Source of the DNA: Treponema peruense | Lineage (GTDB): Bacteria > Spirochaetota > Spirochaetia > Treponematales > Treponemataceae | Assembly (NCBI RefSeq): GCF_016117655.1 | Contig: NZ_CP064936.1 | Span: 620,001 to 684,000 of the forward strand | Length of the DNA stretch: 64,000 nucleotides | Reading direction: 5' to 3' | Shown here: positions 17,732 through 25,640 of the stretch, one piece after another | How the letters are laid out: each line of letters begins with the position of its first letter | Numbering within the stretch: the first letter of the stretch is position 1 | The notes under the pieces: generated by a model | Database searches by the model: none | What the model was told of the DNA's origin: nothing | The model's input: only the letters and a program-made list of their open reading frames with translations | Made by a program: the position numbers and the translations under genes

Positions 17732-19114
17732 ATGAGGCAAAATGAAAACCCGTCAAAGGTTAACCCGGCTCTGCCACTTTATGCAACAATTGCTTCCTCT
17801 TGTTGCATGGGAATGGGCCACATTCTGTTCTTGAAGCAGTACTTCAGGGGCGCACTGTATCTTATTTTTGAAATTCTTATGATATTGGGCTGCACTCCGG
17901 TATTTGATTTCGGTATTCCAAAGTCAATTTATGGTCTTATTACGCTCGGTTCCCCAAAACCGGCCGGAACACCGGTAAGGCTGCTTGACCATTCAATTTT
18001 TATGATGGTAGAGGGAATCCTGACCCTCATTATTATTGCGATTTTTATTGTCTTTTATATAAGCAATATCCGCTCTGCAAGAAAAGATGCAAAGCAGATT
18101 GTTGCAAACGGACGTTTCCCCACTCTTGCAGAAACAAGAAACGAGCTTTCACAGACTGCATTCCCAATTATCGGAGTAGCACCGTCTGTTCTTATGATTG
18201 CTATTTTTACGGTTATTCCGCTTGTTTTCTCTGCACTGGTTGCGTTTACAAACTATTCTTCACCGGATCATATTCCGCCGAAGAACCTGGTAGACTGGGT
18301 TGGTTTTGAAAACTTCAAGCACCTTTTCGTTGGTAAAGGAATAGGTGCCAGCGGAAGTAACTGGCCTAAAGCTTTTGCACGCGTTGCTGTCTGGACTGTA
18401 ATCTGGGCGGTTTTTTCTACATTTACTTGTTTCTTTGTTGGTTTTTTCTTTGCAGTTGTTCTTCAGGACAAGCGCATCAAGATTCCAAAGTTCTACAGAA
18501 CAATTTTTATTCTTCCTTATGCCATTCCGCAGATGCTTTCGCTCTTTATCTGGGCAAACCTTCTTAACGGAACATTCGGACCTGTTAACCGCACGCTCCA
18601 GTATTTCGGAATTATCCAGAAGGCTATTCCGTGGATGAGCGACCCGAACATGGCAAAGCTTACACTTATTCTTGTAAACATCTGGATCGGATTCCCGTAT
18701 TCCATGATTCTGATTACAAGTACAATGACTTCAATCTCTTCTTCAATGTATGAAGCAGCACAGATTGACGGTGCAAACAAGTGGCAGCAGTTTAAGGATA
18801 TTACGTTCCCGCTCGTTATGTACCAGCTTAAGCCTACACTTATTATGCAGTTTGCCGGTAACATAAATAACTTCGGTGCAGTTTTCTTCCTTACAGGAGG
18901 CGGACCTGCTCTTAACATCGGAAACACAAACGTAAGTATTTCTACGCAGGCTGGATCAACGGATCTTCTTATTTCGTGGATTTACAAACTTACAATGTAT
19001 TCGAATGAATACAACACTGCTTCGGTTCTTTCAATTCTTGTATTTATTGTTCTTGTACCGTTTGCCCTGTACAACTTCACCCGTACCAAATCATTTAAGG
19101 ATAGCGAAATATGA
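17732..19114 (+). CDS. malF: Maltodextrin ABC permease, MalF/MdxF type
   Basis: The ATG at 17732 is chosen over the adjacent TTG because AGGAG (17721-17725) is well spaced. The 460-residue inner-membrane protein has an N-terminal extension with extra membrane segments (about 15-130), as in the Gram-positive MdxF/MalC type, then the permease core. The EAA loop is EAAQIDGANKWQQFKDITFP, about residue 345, which docks on the ATPase. It overlaps malG by 4 nt. No ATPase gene is adjacent. Confidence 0.88.
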   Translation: MRQNENPSKVNPALPLYATIASSCCMGMGHILFLKQYFRGALYLIFEILMILGCTPVFDFGIPKSIYGLITLGSPKPAGTPVRLLDHSIFMMVEGILTLIIIAIFIVFYISNIRSARKDAKQIVANGRFPTLAETRNELSQTAFPIIGVAPSVLMIAIFTVIPLVFSALVAFTNYSSPDHIPPKNLVDWVGFENFKHLFVGKGIGASGSNWPKAFARVAVWTVIWAVFSTFTCFFVGFFFAVVLQDKRIKIPKFYRTIFILPYAIPQMLSLFIWANLLNGTFGPVNRTLQYFGIIQKAIPWMSDPNMAKLTLILVNIWIGFPYSMILITSTMTSISSSMYEAAQIDGANKWQQFKDITFPLVMYQLKPTLIMQFAGNINNFGAVFFLTGGGPALNIGNTNVSISTQAGSTDLLISWIYKLTMYSNEYNTASVLSILVFIVLVPFALYNFTRTKSFKDSEI

Positions 19115-19959
19115 AACAGAACAGAACGAACAGCAACTCACCGGTTGTCTGGTTTTTGACAATCATTCTGATTGTTCAGGTTTTGATGATTTTGTATCCG
19201 ATTGCCTTTACAATCAGTTCTTCTTTGACAGAATCGAACTCACTTGCTTCTACAAGCATTGTTCCGTTCCCGACACATCCGTCCCTTTACCAGTATCAGA
19301 GGCTTTTTACAGAGTCAAGCTATCTGCACTGGTACGGAAACACGCTTTTTGTTGCCTGTCTTAACACAGTAATTACTGTAGTTATCTGTAGTTTCACAGG
19401 TTATATCTTCAGCCGTTTTACCTTTCCGTTCCGCAAGGGAATTATGGCTTCTATGGTTATTCTGCAGATGTTCCCGAGCTTTATCGGAATGGTTGCAACT
19501 TATGTAATTCTGTGGAAGCTTAATGCCCTTAACACTCTGTGGGGACTTGTGCTGGTTTATTCTGCCGGCAGCATTCCGTTTAACTCATGGCTTATGAAAG
19601 GCTACTTTGATACTGTTCCGAAAGACATTGCCGAAGCAGCCTACATTGACGGTGCTACTCCATTTACTGCTTTCATCAAGGTAATTGTTCCTTCTGCAAA
19701 GCCGCAGATTGTGTTCCTGGCGCTCACAAGCTTTACCGGACCGTGGATGGACTTTATCTTCCCGAAACTTGTTCTCAGAAGCGATGACAAAAAGACTCTT
19801 GCCGTAGGACTTTATGAAATGATCAGCGGACGTTCTGCCGACCGTTTCACAATGTTTGCAGCCGGTGCCCTTCTTGTTGCCATTCCGTTTACCATTCTTT
19901 TCTGCGCAGGACAGAAGACACTTCTTCAGTCTCTCGCTGGAACAGGTGGTAAAGAGTAA
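19111..19959 (+). CDS. malG: Maltodextrin ABC permease, MalG type
   Basis: The 282-residue protein has six hydrophobic segments and the EAA loop EAAYIDGATPFTAFIKVIVP at about residue 185, both standard for MalG. The ATGA overlap with malF gives translational coupling. It pairs with MalF to move maltodextrins into the cytoplasm. The locus ends here without a MalK-like ATPase, so a shared MsmX-type ATPase elsewhere is inferred. Confidence 0.9.
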   Translation: MKQNRTNSNSPVVWFLTIILIVQVLMILYPIAFTISSSLTESNSLASTSIVPFPTHPSLYQYQRLFTESSYLHWYGNTLFVACLNTVITVVICSFTGYIFSRFTFPFRKGIMASMVILQMFPSFIGMVATYVILWKLNALNTLWGLVLVYSAGSIPFNSWLMKGYFDTVPKDIAEAAYIDGATPFTAFIKVIVPSAKPQIVFLALTSFTGPWMDFIFPKLVLRSDDKKTLAVGLYEMISGRSADRFTMFAAGALLVAIPFTILFCAGQKTLLQSLAGTGGKE

Positions 19960-19964
19960 TATAG

Positions 19965-20041
19965 TTTCCAACTTCCGCTGGTGGCGGAAGTTGGAAACGT
20001 TCAGAATTAACACTTCTGCTTTGCAGAATTGTTAATTCTGA
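19965..20041. repeat. Two long perfect or near-perfect hairpins in tandem
   Basis: Hairpin 1 (19965-19997) has a perfect 14-bp stem, TTTCCAACTTCCGC against its complement, with a 5-nt loop. Hairpin 2 (20001-20041) has a 19-bp stem with one mismatch and a TTT loop. Neither is followed by a T-tract. They fill the malG 3' side of the gap before the GH13 lipoprotein gene. Confidence 0.8.
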
Positions 20042-20078
20042 CAGGGCTCTGTTTTAAAAAGAACGGACGGTCGAAATT

Positions 20079-20109
20079 GCAAGAAACCGAATATAATCCG
20101 CTTTCTTGC
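20079..20109. repeat. Third hairpin, overlapping a possible -10 box
   Basis: GCAAGAAA (20079-20086) pairs with TTTCTTGC (20102-20109). The loop contains TATAAT (20092-20097); a second TATAAT lies at 20145-20150 nearer the gene. Which of these is the promoter for the GH13 lipoprotein gene cannot be decided. Confidence 0.45.
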
Positions 20110-20164
20110 GGACTAAGTTTGAAACTGAGCTGACGATTGAAACTTATAATTTAAGTGAGGATTT

Positions 20165-21859
20165 ATGAAAACATCTTCTTTCAAAAGGCGCCCGTATTTT
20201 GCTGCGAGCGCCGTTTTTTTTGCAGCAGTATTTGCCGGCCAGCTTTTGTCCTGCGCCGCAACATCACCGGCCGCCAAAACAGTTGATCCTGCAAAGGCAG
20301 TAACAGAACTTGCACCTGTAACAAGACTTGCAGCCAAACCTTCAGAAGGCGTTTACTACAGCTTGTTCGTTCGTTCTTTTGCAGATTCAAACGGTGACGG
20401 AATAGGTGATTTTAACGGAATAACCGCAAAACTTGACTACCTTAATGACGGAAATGACCTTACTACAAGCGATCTTGGCATTACAGGCATCTGGCTTCTG
20501 CCGATATTCCCGTCACCTTCCTACCACGGATACGATGTAGATGACTATTACAACGTAAACCCCGACTACGGAACAATGGAAGATTTTGAAAACATGGTTG
20601 CTGAATGCAAAAAACGCGGAATCTCTGTAATCATTGATATGACATGCAACCATTCTTCCTCTTACAACGACTGGTTCAAGGCTTCACGCGACCCAAATGA
20701 TCCCCATCATGACTGGTACCGCTGGGCAAAAGAAGGCGACCCCCGCTACAATTTAAAGCAGCAGATGTGGGGACATGATCTCTGGAACGAAGATTTCAAG
20801 AACAAGGGCTATTATTATGCCGGACTTTTTGGAAAGCATATGCCTGAATTCAATCTTGACAACAAGGAACTCCGTGCTGAATTCAAAAAAGTAATGAAAT
20901 TCTGGTTTGACAAGGGCGTTTCAGGATTCAGATACGATGCTGCAGGACACGTTTACAACCGTGCCGAACTTGCTGCAGGTGAAGAGTCTGCCTCAAAAGC
21001 TGTAGCCTGGTGGAAAGAAATCATTGACTACAACAAAAGCGTTTACCCCGACCAGTATTCTCTGGGTGAAGTATGGGAAAACAATTCCGTTCGCGCGCAG
21101 TATGTTGCAGGCCTGGGATCATGCTTCCATTTTGACATCGGCGACAAGTACATTGCTGACGAACTCAAATACAATGATGCAGGAAAAAACACCTATGCAA
21201 ATATGCTTGAGTCCGACCTTGGACGCTATGCGCGCTCAAATCCTGACTACATAGATGCACCGTTCCTTTCCAACCACGACCAGCCTAGAGTAGGCGGAGT
21301 GCTGAGGGGAGACACTGCAAAATTAAAGACTGCCGCTGCAATGTATCTTCTGTCTGAAGGAGTCCCGTTCATTTACTACGGCGAAGAACTCGGAATGAAG
21401 AGCGGAACAAAAGACGAAACAAAGCGCACACCTATGCTCTGGAACACAAGTAATTCTGCTGGCATACCAAAAGACAAAATGCAGACAACTTGGGCAGCCG
21501 CAAGTGACTGTATTTACAACAAAAAGACACTTTCTGTTGCAGAACAGGAAAAAGACCCGTCATCACTTCTTGAATATTACAAACGCCTGATCCGCGTAAA
21601 GACAGCACATCCGGCTTTGTTCAAGGGAAGACTTCACGCTGTAGATACAGGAGCGGCTGGAATTTCATCCTGGGCAATGGTATGCGACACTGAGCGTGCC
21701 TTTGTAATGCACAATCTTTCAAAAGAAGAGGTAACATTCAGCGTACCTGCAGACTATGCAGACCTTGCAGCCGTTTTTGTTTCAGGAACAGACGTTGCAG
21801 TTAACGGCAGCCAGATAACAATTCCTTCTCTCGGAACAGTTGTTCTGGCCGGAAACTGA
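20165..21859 (+). CDS. GH13 alpha-amylase/alpha-glucosidase lipoprotein
   Basis: The 564-residue protein has a lipoprotein signal (QLLSC, Cys about 30) and the full GH13 barrel: HGYDVDDYYNVNPDYGTMED, region I DMTCNHSS, region II GFRYDAAGH (nucleophile Asp), region III LGEVWENN (acid/base Glu) and region IV FLSNHDQPRV. The layout is closest to alpha-amylases and oligo-1,6-glucosidases; the exact bond specificity is uncertain. Membrane-anchored in the periplasm or outer membrane, it would trim dextrins made by the pullulanase for the MalEFG uptake system upstream. A GTGAGG ribosome site precedes the ATG. Confidence 0.88.
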   Translation: MKTSSFKRRPYFAASAVFFAAVFAGQLLSCAATSPAAKTVDPAKAVTELAPVTRLAAKPSEGVYYSLFVRSFADSNGDGIGDFNGITAKLDYLNDGNDLTTSDLGITGIWLLPIFPSPSYHGYDVDDYYNVNPDYGTMEDFENMVAECKKRGISVIIDMTCNHSSSYNDWFKASRDPNDPHHDWYRWAKEGDPRYNLKQQMWGHDLWNEDFKNKGYYYAGLFGKHMPEFNLDNKELRAEFKKVMKFWFDKGVSGFRYDAAGHVYNRAELAAGEESASKAVAWWKEIIDYNKSVYPDQYSLGEVWENNSVRAQYVAGLGSCFHFDIGDKYIADELKYNDAGKNTYANMLESDLGRYARSNPDYIDAPFLSNHDQPRVGGVLRGDTAKLKTAAAMYLLSEGVPFIYYGEELGMKSGTKDETKRTPMLWNTSNSAGIPKDKMQTTWAAASDCIYNKKTLSVAEQEKDPSSLLEYYKRLIRVKTAHPALFKGRLHAVDTGAAGISSWAMVCDTERAFVMHNLSKEEVTFSVPADYADLAAVFVSGTDVAVNGSQITIPSLGTVVLAGN

Positions 21860-21873
21860 TTTTTGCAGACCGA

Positions 21874-22260
21874 TTAAATCTTTTGTATATGCAGTGCGCA
21901 GCTTCTGAAGTCGCCCCAGATGCGCTCAATGCGCAGTCCGCAGTTTCTTAAAGTTGAGCCTGCATAGTTTTCCAAAGAGCGGCTTGTTCCGTCGTCGCAG
22001 TACATGCTCACGGAATAAGCCGCTTTTTCGTCAAGGCCGTGTATCTTAACGAATCTTGAATGAAAATTGGGTCTGTTCAAAACCTGTACGCAGACCGCGA
22101 AAGCCTGTGATCAGTCCTTTGCCGCAACTTACCAAACATCCCAGTCACTTTCCGATGCCGAACTTATCCTGCAGAGAGCCGCGCTTCCAAGGTCAGAAAG
22201 CTGGCGGTTCATGTCCCATTTTACATAAAAAATATCTGCCGACCTGATTATGCCGGACGC
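21874..22260 (-). pseudogene. Relic of a GH36 alpha-galactosidase
   Basis: Two minus-strand fragments remain. Fragment 22260-22129 reads SADIFYVKWDMNRQLSDLGS, in which KWDMN is the GH36 nucleophile motif, then hits TAA. Fragment 22080-21874 reads RFVKIHGLDEKAAYSV and ends NCGLRIERIWGDFRSCALHI, the GH36 C-terminal beta domain. The N-terminal 450 or so residues and the middle are gone. It is a dead gene next to a functional alpha-glucan locus. Confidence 0.75.
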
Positions 22261-22374
22261 CCGTATGTGAGATTTGCGTTAAAAAAACTTTGCTTTTTTT
22301 AACATTCCATATTATAATTATATAAAAGGGCGGCAGTTTGCCGTATATATCAAAATAATAACAGGAGAAATAGT

Positions 22375-22665
22375 ATGAATAAGTCAATATCTGCACAGGG
22401 ATTTACATTAAAAAAGGATCAGTCTGATCTTATCAACCAGAAACTTCAGCGCATTGCATATGCCGAAAGCCATATTGTTGATTTAATCATTCATGTTAAA
22501 GAAGATAAAAAATTCTATTTTGATGCAACGGTTAATTTCCGCTGGGGTGCAAATGCTCATGTAGCAAGCGATGATTTTGATTTTGCCGCCGGAGTAAACA
22601 AACTCATGGATGTTCTTGACGTAAAGGTTAAGAAAGAAAAGGACAAGGTTCAGGAAAAGAAATAA
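22375..22665 (+). CDS. hpf: Ribosome hibernation promoting factor, short form
   Basis: The 96-residue protein has the RaiA/HPF fold: a beta strand at the N-terminus (MNKSISAQGFTLKKDQSDLI), VDLIIHVKEDKKFYFDATVN, and HVASDDFDFAAGVNKLMDVL, with a lysine-rich tail. It binds the 30S decoding centre in stationary phase. A TATAAT lies at 22313-22318 and CAGGAG precedes the ATG. Short HPF genes often sit beside rpoN, as here, though rpoN is in the opposite orientation. Confidence 0.85.
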   Translation: MNKSISAQGFTLKKDQSDLINQKLQRIAYAESHIVDLIIHVKEDKKFYFDATVNFRWGANAHVASDDFDFAAGVNKLMDVLDVKVKKEKDKVQEKK

Positions 22666-22676
22666 ATTGAATTAAA

Positions 22677-22704
22677 AAAAAGTCTTTTTTTGTGCGGACT
22701 TTTT
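22677..22704 (+). terminator. A/T-rich hairpin terminator after hpf
   Basis: AAAAAGTC (22677-22684) pairs with GACTTTTT (22697-22704). Confidence 0.6.
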
Positions 22705-22707
22705 CAC

Positions 22708-22755
22708 GACGCCCTCTGAAAACGGTTAAATCTGTGAGTACTGGGGGCGTCTTTA
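22708..22755 (+). terminator. Second hairpin between hpf and rpoN
   Basis: GACGCCC (22708-22714) pairs with GGGCGTC (22745-22751) and is followed by TTTATTTT. The long loop makes it weaker; it lies between the converging hpf and rpoN genes. Confidence 0.45.
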
Positions 22756-22779
22756 TTTTAAATGCGCTTTACTGCCCGT

Positions 22780-24216
22780 TTATCTTGTGTAGGAAGATTC
22801 TATTGAAAGATTTGCGCGGTATTTTGCAACTGTGCGCCGGGCTATTTTTATTCCCCTTTTTTCAAGTTTATCTGCAATTTTCTGGTCACTGAGCGGTTTT
22901 GCGCTACCTGCGTTTTGGGCGAGTATTTTCTTTATTTCATGCAGAATATTGTCCCGGCTTAAGTCGGCTTTGTCTGCGACCTGGTTTGTAAAGAAATATT
23001 TTATGTCAAAAAGTCCCCATTCGCACTGCAGGAACTTGCTGTTTGCCATGCGCGAGACTGTTGTTTCGTGAACGCCGAGTTCGGCAGCTACATCGGACTG
23101 CCTGAGCGGTGAAAGATGTCCGGGACCTTTTTCAAAAAATTCGTGTTGTTTTTTTACGATAATACAGCAGGCCCTGTGTATTGTTGACTCGCGGTATTTT
23201 ATGCTTTCTATAAAATTACGTGCCTGCTTTAAGTTTTCCTGAATCTTTTCCGAGCCGGGCGTTTCTTTCGATGCCAGCTTCTGCAGTTCGGGGTTGACGG
23301 TTACAAGAGGAACATTGTCCTGTGAAAGCCGCACCAGCCAGGCGCGTTCCCCGTAAGTAACAATGCCTTTGTCAAAGTTGTCTGCATCAAAACTCTGTAC
23401 AAGCGGTTCTACAAAAATGTCCGGTGCTATGTAGTGCGTGCCCGAACTTCCGAAATTTCTTGCAGGAAAAGGATCCAGCGTGCGTATAAACTTAAGCGCT
23501 TCTTCTGCTTCCTGTTCTGTTCCGGTTACGGATGCATATTTCTGGTCAGCGCTGTCGGCAATCATCTGTGCGCGTTCTTTCTGGAACTGCTTTATTTTTT
23601 TTGCTATTCTGTCTATTTTTGGCGGATCAAGAAAGTCAAAGTGCCCGTCCAGAATAAAAAGCGCACTCTGCGGTGCATCTTCCCTTAACCGCGCCTGGGC
23701 AAAAAGACTTTCTTCTGTTCCCGAAGTGCATGTGCCCACCGGATCCAACTGTTGTATCAAAAGAATTGTTTCTTTAAGAAGAGCCGGCGTTTGTGAAGGA
23801 TCGTTTTTGTCAAGAAGTGACTCTGGGGCAAGAATATGAAAGCCCTTGTCGTTAAGGTTGTAGATGAGCCGCTCACCGATTTTTCTCTGTGCATCACTCA
23901 TCCTCTGGCTGCGGAACTGTGAAAGAAGGTGATCCTGGAGCGACATTCTTTCATCGGCCTTTGCCTCAAGTGCTGCCTGAAAGTTTTCTGACGCAAGTTC
24001 TGCTGCGGCTCCTGTTGAAGAGGTAACCCTTGTGTAGTCAGAAGGACCGCGCGTATGCCCCACAGTAACTGCCGGATTTTTTTCGGCCTCGTCGTATACG
24101 GCTTTGCAAAGATCCATATTTCCCATGGCAAGAAGTTCAAGGGACTGAATCTGCTTTTGGCTCATAATCTGAACCTGAGTCTGTTTTTGCTGCTGTTTTA
24201 GCTCGAGGCCTGTCAT
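22780..24216 (-). CDS. rpoN: RNA polymerase sigma-54 factor
   Basis: The start at 24216 (MTGLELKQQQKQTQVQIMSQ) gives the canonical glutamine-rich region I that contacts activators; the frame is open further upstream but has no sigma-54 homology there. The 478-residue protein keeps the core-binding region, the helix-turn-helix (LGVHETTVSRMANSKFLQ) and the C-terminal RpoN box ARRTVAKYRANL. It directs transcription from -24/-12 promoters with enhancer-binding proteins, none of which is encoded here. No Shine-Dalgarno precedes it; TATAGT lies 6 nt upstream, so the mRNA is probably leaderless. Confidence 0.95.
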   Translation of the reverse strand: MTGLELKQQQKQTQVQIMSQKQIQSLELLAMGNMDLCKAVYDEAEKNPAVTVGHTRGPSDYTRVTSSTGAAAELASENFQAALEAKADERMSLQDHLLSQFRSQRMSDAQRKIGERLIYNLNDKGFHILAPESLLDKNDPSQTPALLKETILLIQQLDPVGTCTSGTEESLFAQARLREDAPQSALFILDGHFDFLDPPKIDRIAKKIKQFQKERAQMIADSADQKYASVTGTEQEAEEALKFIRTLDPFPARNFGSSGTHYIAPDIFVEPLVQSFDADNFDKGIVTYGERAWLVRLSQDNVPLVTVNPELQKLASKETPGSEKIQENLKQARNFIESIKYRESTIHRACCIIVKKQHEFFEKGPGHLSPLRQSDVAAELGVHETTVSRMANSKFLQCEWGLFDIKYFFTNQVADKADLSRDNILHEIKKILAQNAGSAKPLSDQKIADKLEKRGIKIARRTVAKYRANLSIESSYTR

Positions 24217-24222
24217 ACAGAT

Positions 24223-24255
24223 ACTATAGCACAAAAAACGCATTGGCGGTATACT
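24223..24255. promoter_or_regulatory. Divergent, apparently leaderless promoter pair (rpoN / DUF1015)
   Basis: On the minus strand TGC-TATAGT (24231-24223) ends 6 nt before the rpoN ATG. On the plus strand TATACT (24250-24255) ends 7 nt before the ATG of the DUF1015 gene. Both distances put the transcription start at or within a base or two of the A of the start codon. Confidence 0.6.
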
Positions 24256-24262
24256 GGAAGCC

Positions 24263-25591
24263 ATGAAAAACTTTGAAGAATTCGGTCTTGAAATTCCCGA
24301 AATACTTTTACCAAAAGACAAAAACCTGGAAAAATGGAGCGTGATTGCCTGTGATCAGTACACACAGGACGTTGACTACTGGAAGCGTGCCGCAGAAATA
24401 GTGGGTAGTGCTCCATCGACCCTGAATATTATTCTTCCCGAAGTTTACCTTTCTTCCCCTGACAGAAAAGAAAGAATAGAAAAAATACGTTCAACAATGC
24501 GCAGTTATCTGAATGACGGCACGTTTGATCCGCCCAAAAAAGGCTTTGTTTATGTTGAACGCAAGACCGGCTACGGCAGAATACGCCATGGACTTGTTGC
24601 AGCCGTAGATCTTGATGCCTATGAGTGGAAGCCCATGAGCAGTGCCCTTGTACGCGCAACAGAAGCCACAATAGTTGACCGTATTCCGCCTCGCAAAGAA
24701 ATAAGACGAGATGCTCCTGTAGAGAGCCCCCATATAATGCTTCTTGTAAACGACCCGGAACACAAACTTGTAGAAGCTGCCGGTGATTATGCAAAAAAGA
24801 ATATGCCTGTTTACGATGGAGACCTTATGCAGAATGCAGGTCACATAACAGGATGGATGGTTTCTTCGGAAAGTGAAATAAACAGAGTATATGAAGCTCT
24901 TGATTATCTGAAGAAAGCCGGAACAGCATCTGACGGAAGTTCGTTCCTTTTTGCTGTAGGAGACGGAAACCATTCCCTTGCTACTGCAAAGGCAGTCTGG
25001 GATGAATACCGCGAAGAACTCAGGGCACAGGGCAAGTCAAAGGAAGAAATAGCCTCTTCACCGGTAAGATATGCGCTTGTAGAAATTGTGAATATTTATG
25101 ATACAGGACTCACTTTTGAGCCCATTCACCGTGTACTTTTCAATACAGATGCTTCTGCCCTTGAACTGTTTGTCAAAGAAAAGCTTGGCGGTGTAATTAC
25201 GCAGTGTGACAGTGAGCGCGAACTTGAACAGAAAGTCAGGGAATCAACGGCTTCGTTTGGTTTTGTTCACTATTGTGATGAATGTAAAAAAACTGTGTAC
25301 GAGTGCCTTGAAACTCCTGTGACAGAACTTGCAGTAAGCCGTCTTCAGCCTGTTCTCGATGCCTTTATTGCGCAGAATACAGAAATACAGATTGACTACA
25401 TACACGGAAGCGATGAAGTATTCCGCCTTGGCCAAAAGAAAGGCGCAGTTTCCATACTTCTGCCGCCTGTTGCAAAAGATTCGTTCTTTGACACAATCAA
25501 CAAAAGCGGCCCTCTTCCAAGAAAGAGTTTTAGTATGGGTGAAGCAAGTGAAAAGCGTTTCTACCTTGAATGCAGAGCGCTGTTCCGCTAG
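24263..25591 (+). CDS. DUF1015 family protein
   Basis: The 442-residue protein matches DUF1015 (PF06245) over its whole length: WSVIACDQYTQDVDYWKR near the start, GFVYVERKTGYGRIRHGLVA, and a conserved FAVGDGNHSLATAKAVWD at about residue 230. The C-terminus is shared with the family. Members occur in many anaerobes and treponemes; no activity is established. It is divergent from rpoN across 46 bp and ends at a hairpin terminator shared with recQ. Confidence 0.85.
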   Translation: MKNFEEFGLEIPEILLPKDKNLEKWSVIACDQYTQDVDYWKRAAEIVGSAPSTLNIILPEVYLSSPDRKERIEKIRSTMRSYLNDGTFDPPKKGFVYVERKTGYGRIRHGLVAAVDLDAYEWKPMSSALVRATEATIVDRIPPRKEIRRDAPVESPHIMLLVNDPEHKLVEAAGDYAKKNMPVYDGDLMQNAGHITGWMVSSESEINRVYEALDYLKKAGTASDGSSFLFAVGDGNHSLATAKAVWDEYREELRAQGKSKEEIASSPVRYALVEIVNIYDTGLTFEPIHRVLFNTDASALELFVKEKLGGVITQCDSERELEQKVRESTASFGFVHYCDECKKTVYECLETPVTELAVSRLQPVLDAFIAQNTEIQIDYIHGSDEVFRLGQKKGAVSILLPPVAKDSFFDTINKSGPLPRKSFSMGEASEKRFYLECRALFR

Positions 25592-25600
25592 ATAATACCA

Positions 25601-25640
25601 GGCGCATACAGGGATGCATCTTGTGTGCGCTTAATTTTTT
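25601..25640. terminator. Terminator between the DUF1015 gene and recQ
   Basis: GCGCATACA (25602-25610) pairs with TGTGTGCGC (25622-25630) with one G-T pair, followed by TTAATTTTTT. It overlaps the recQ stop codon. Confidence 0.7.

Noticed and set aside
23434-23839. Two long plus-strand open frames across rpoN
   Set aside because: They lie opposite conserved sigma-54 coding sequence and have no ribosome sites or recognisable products.
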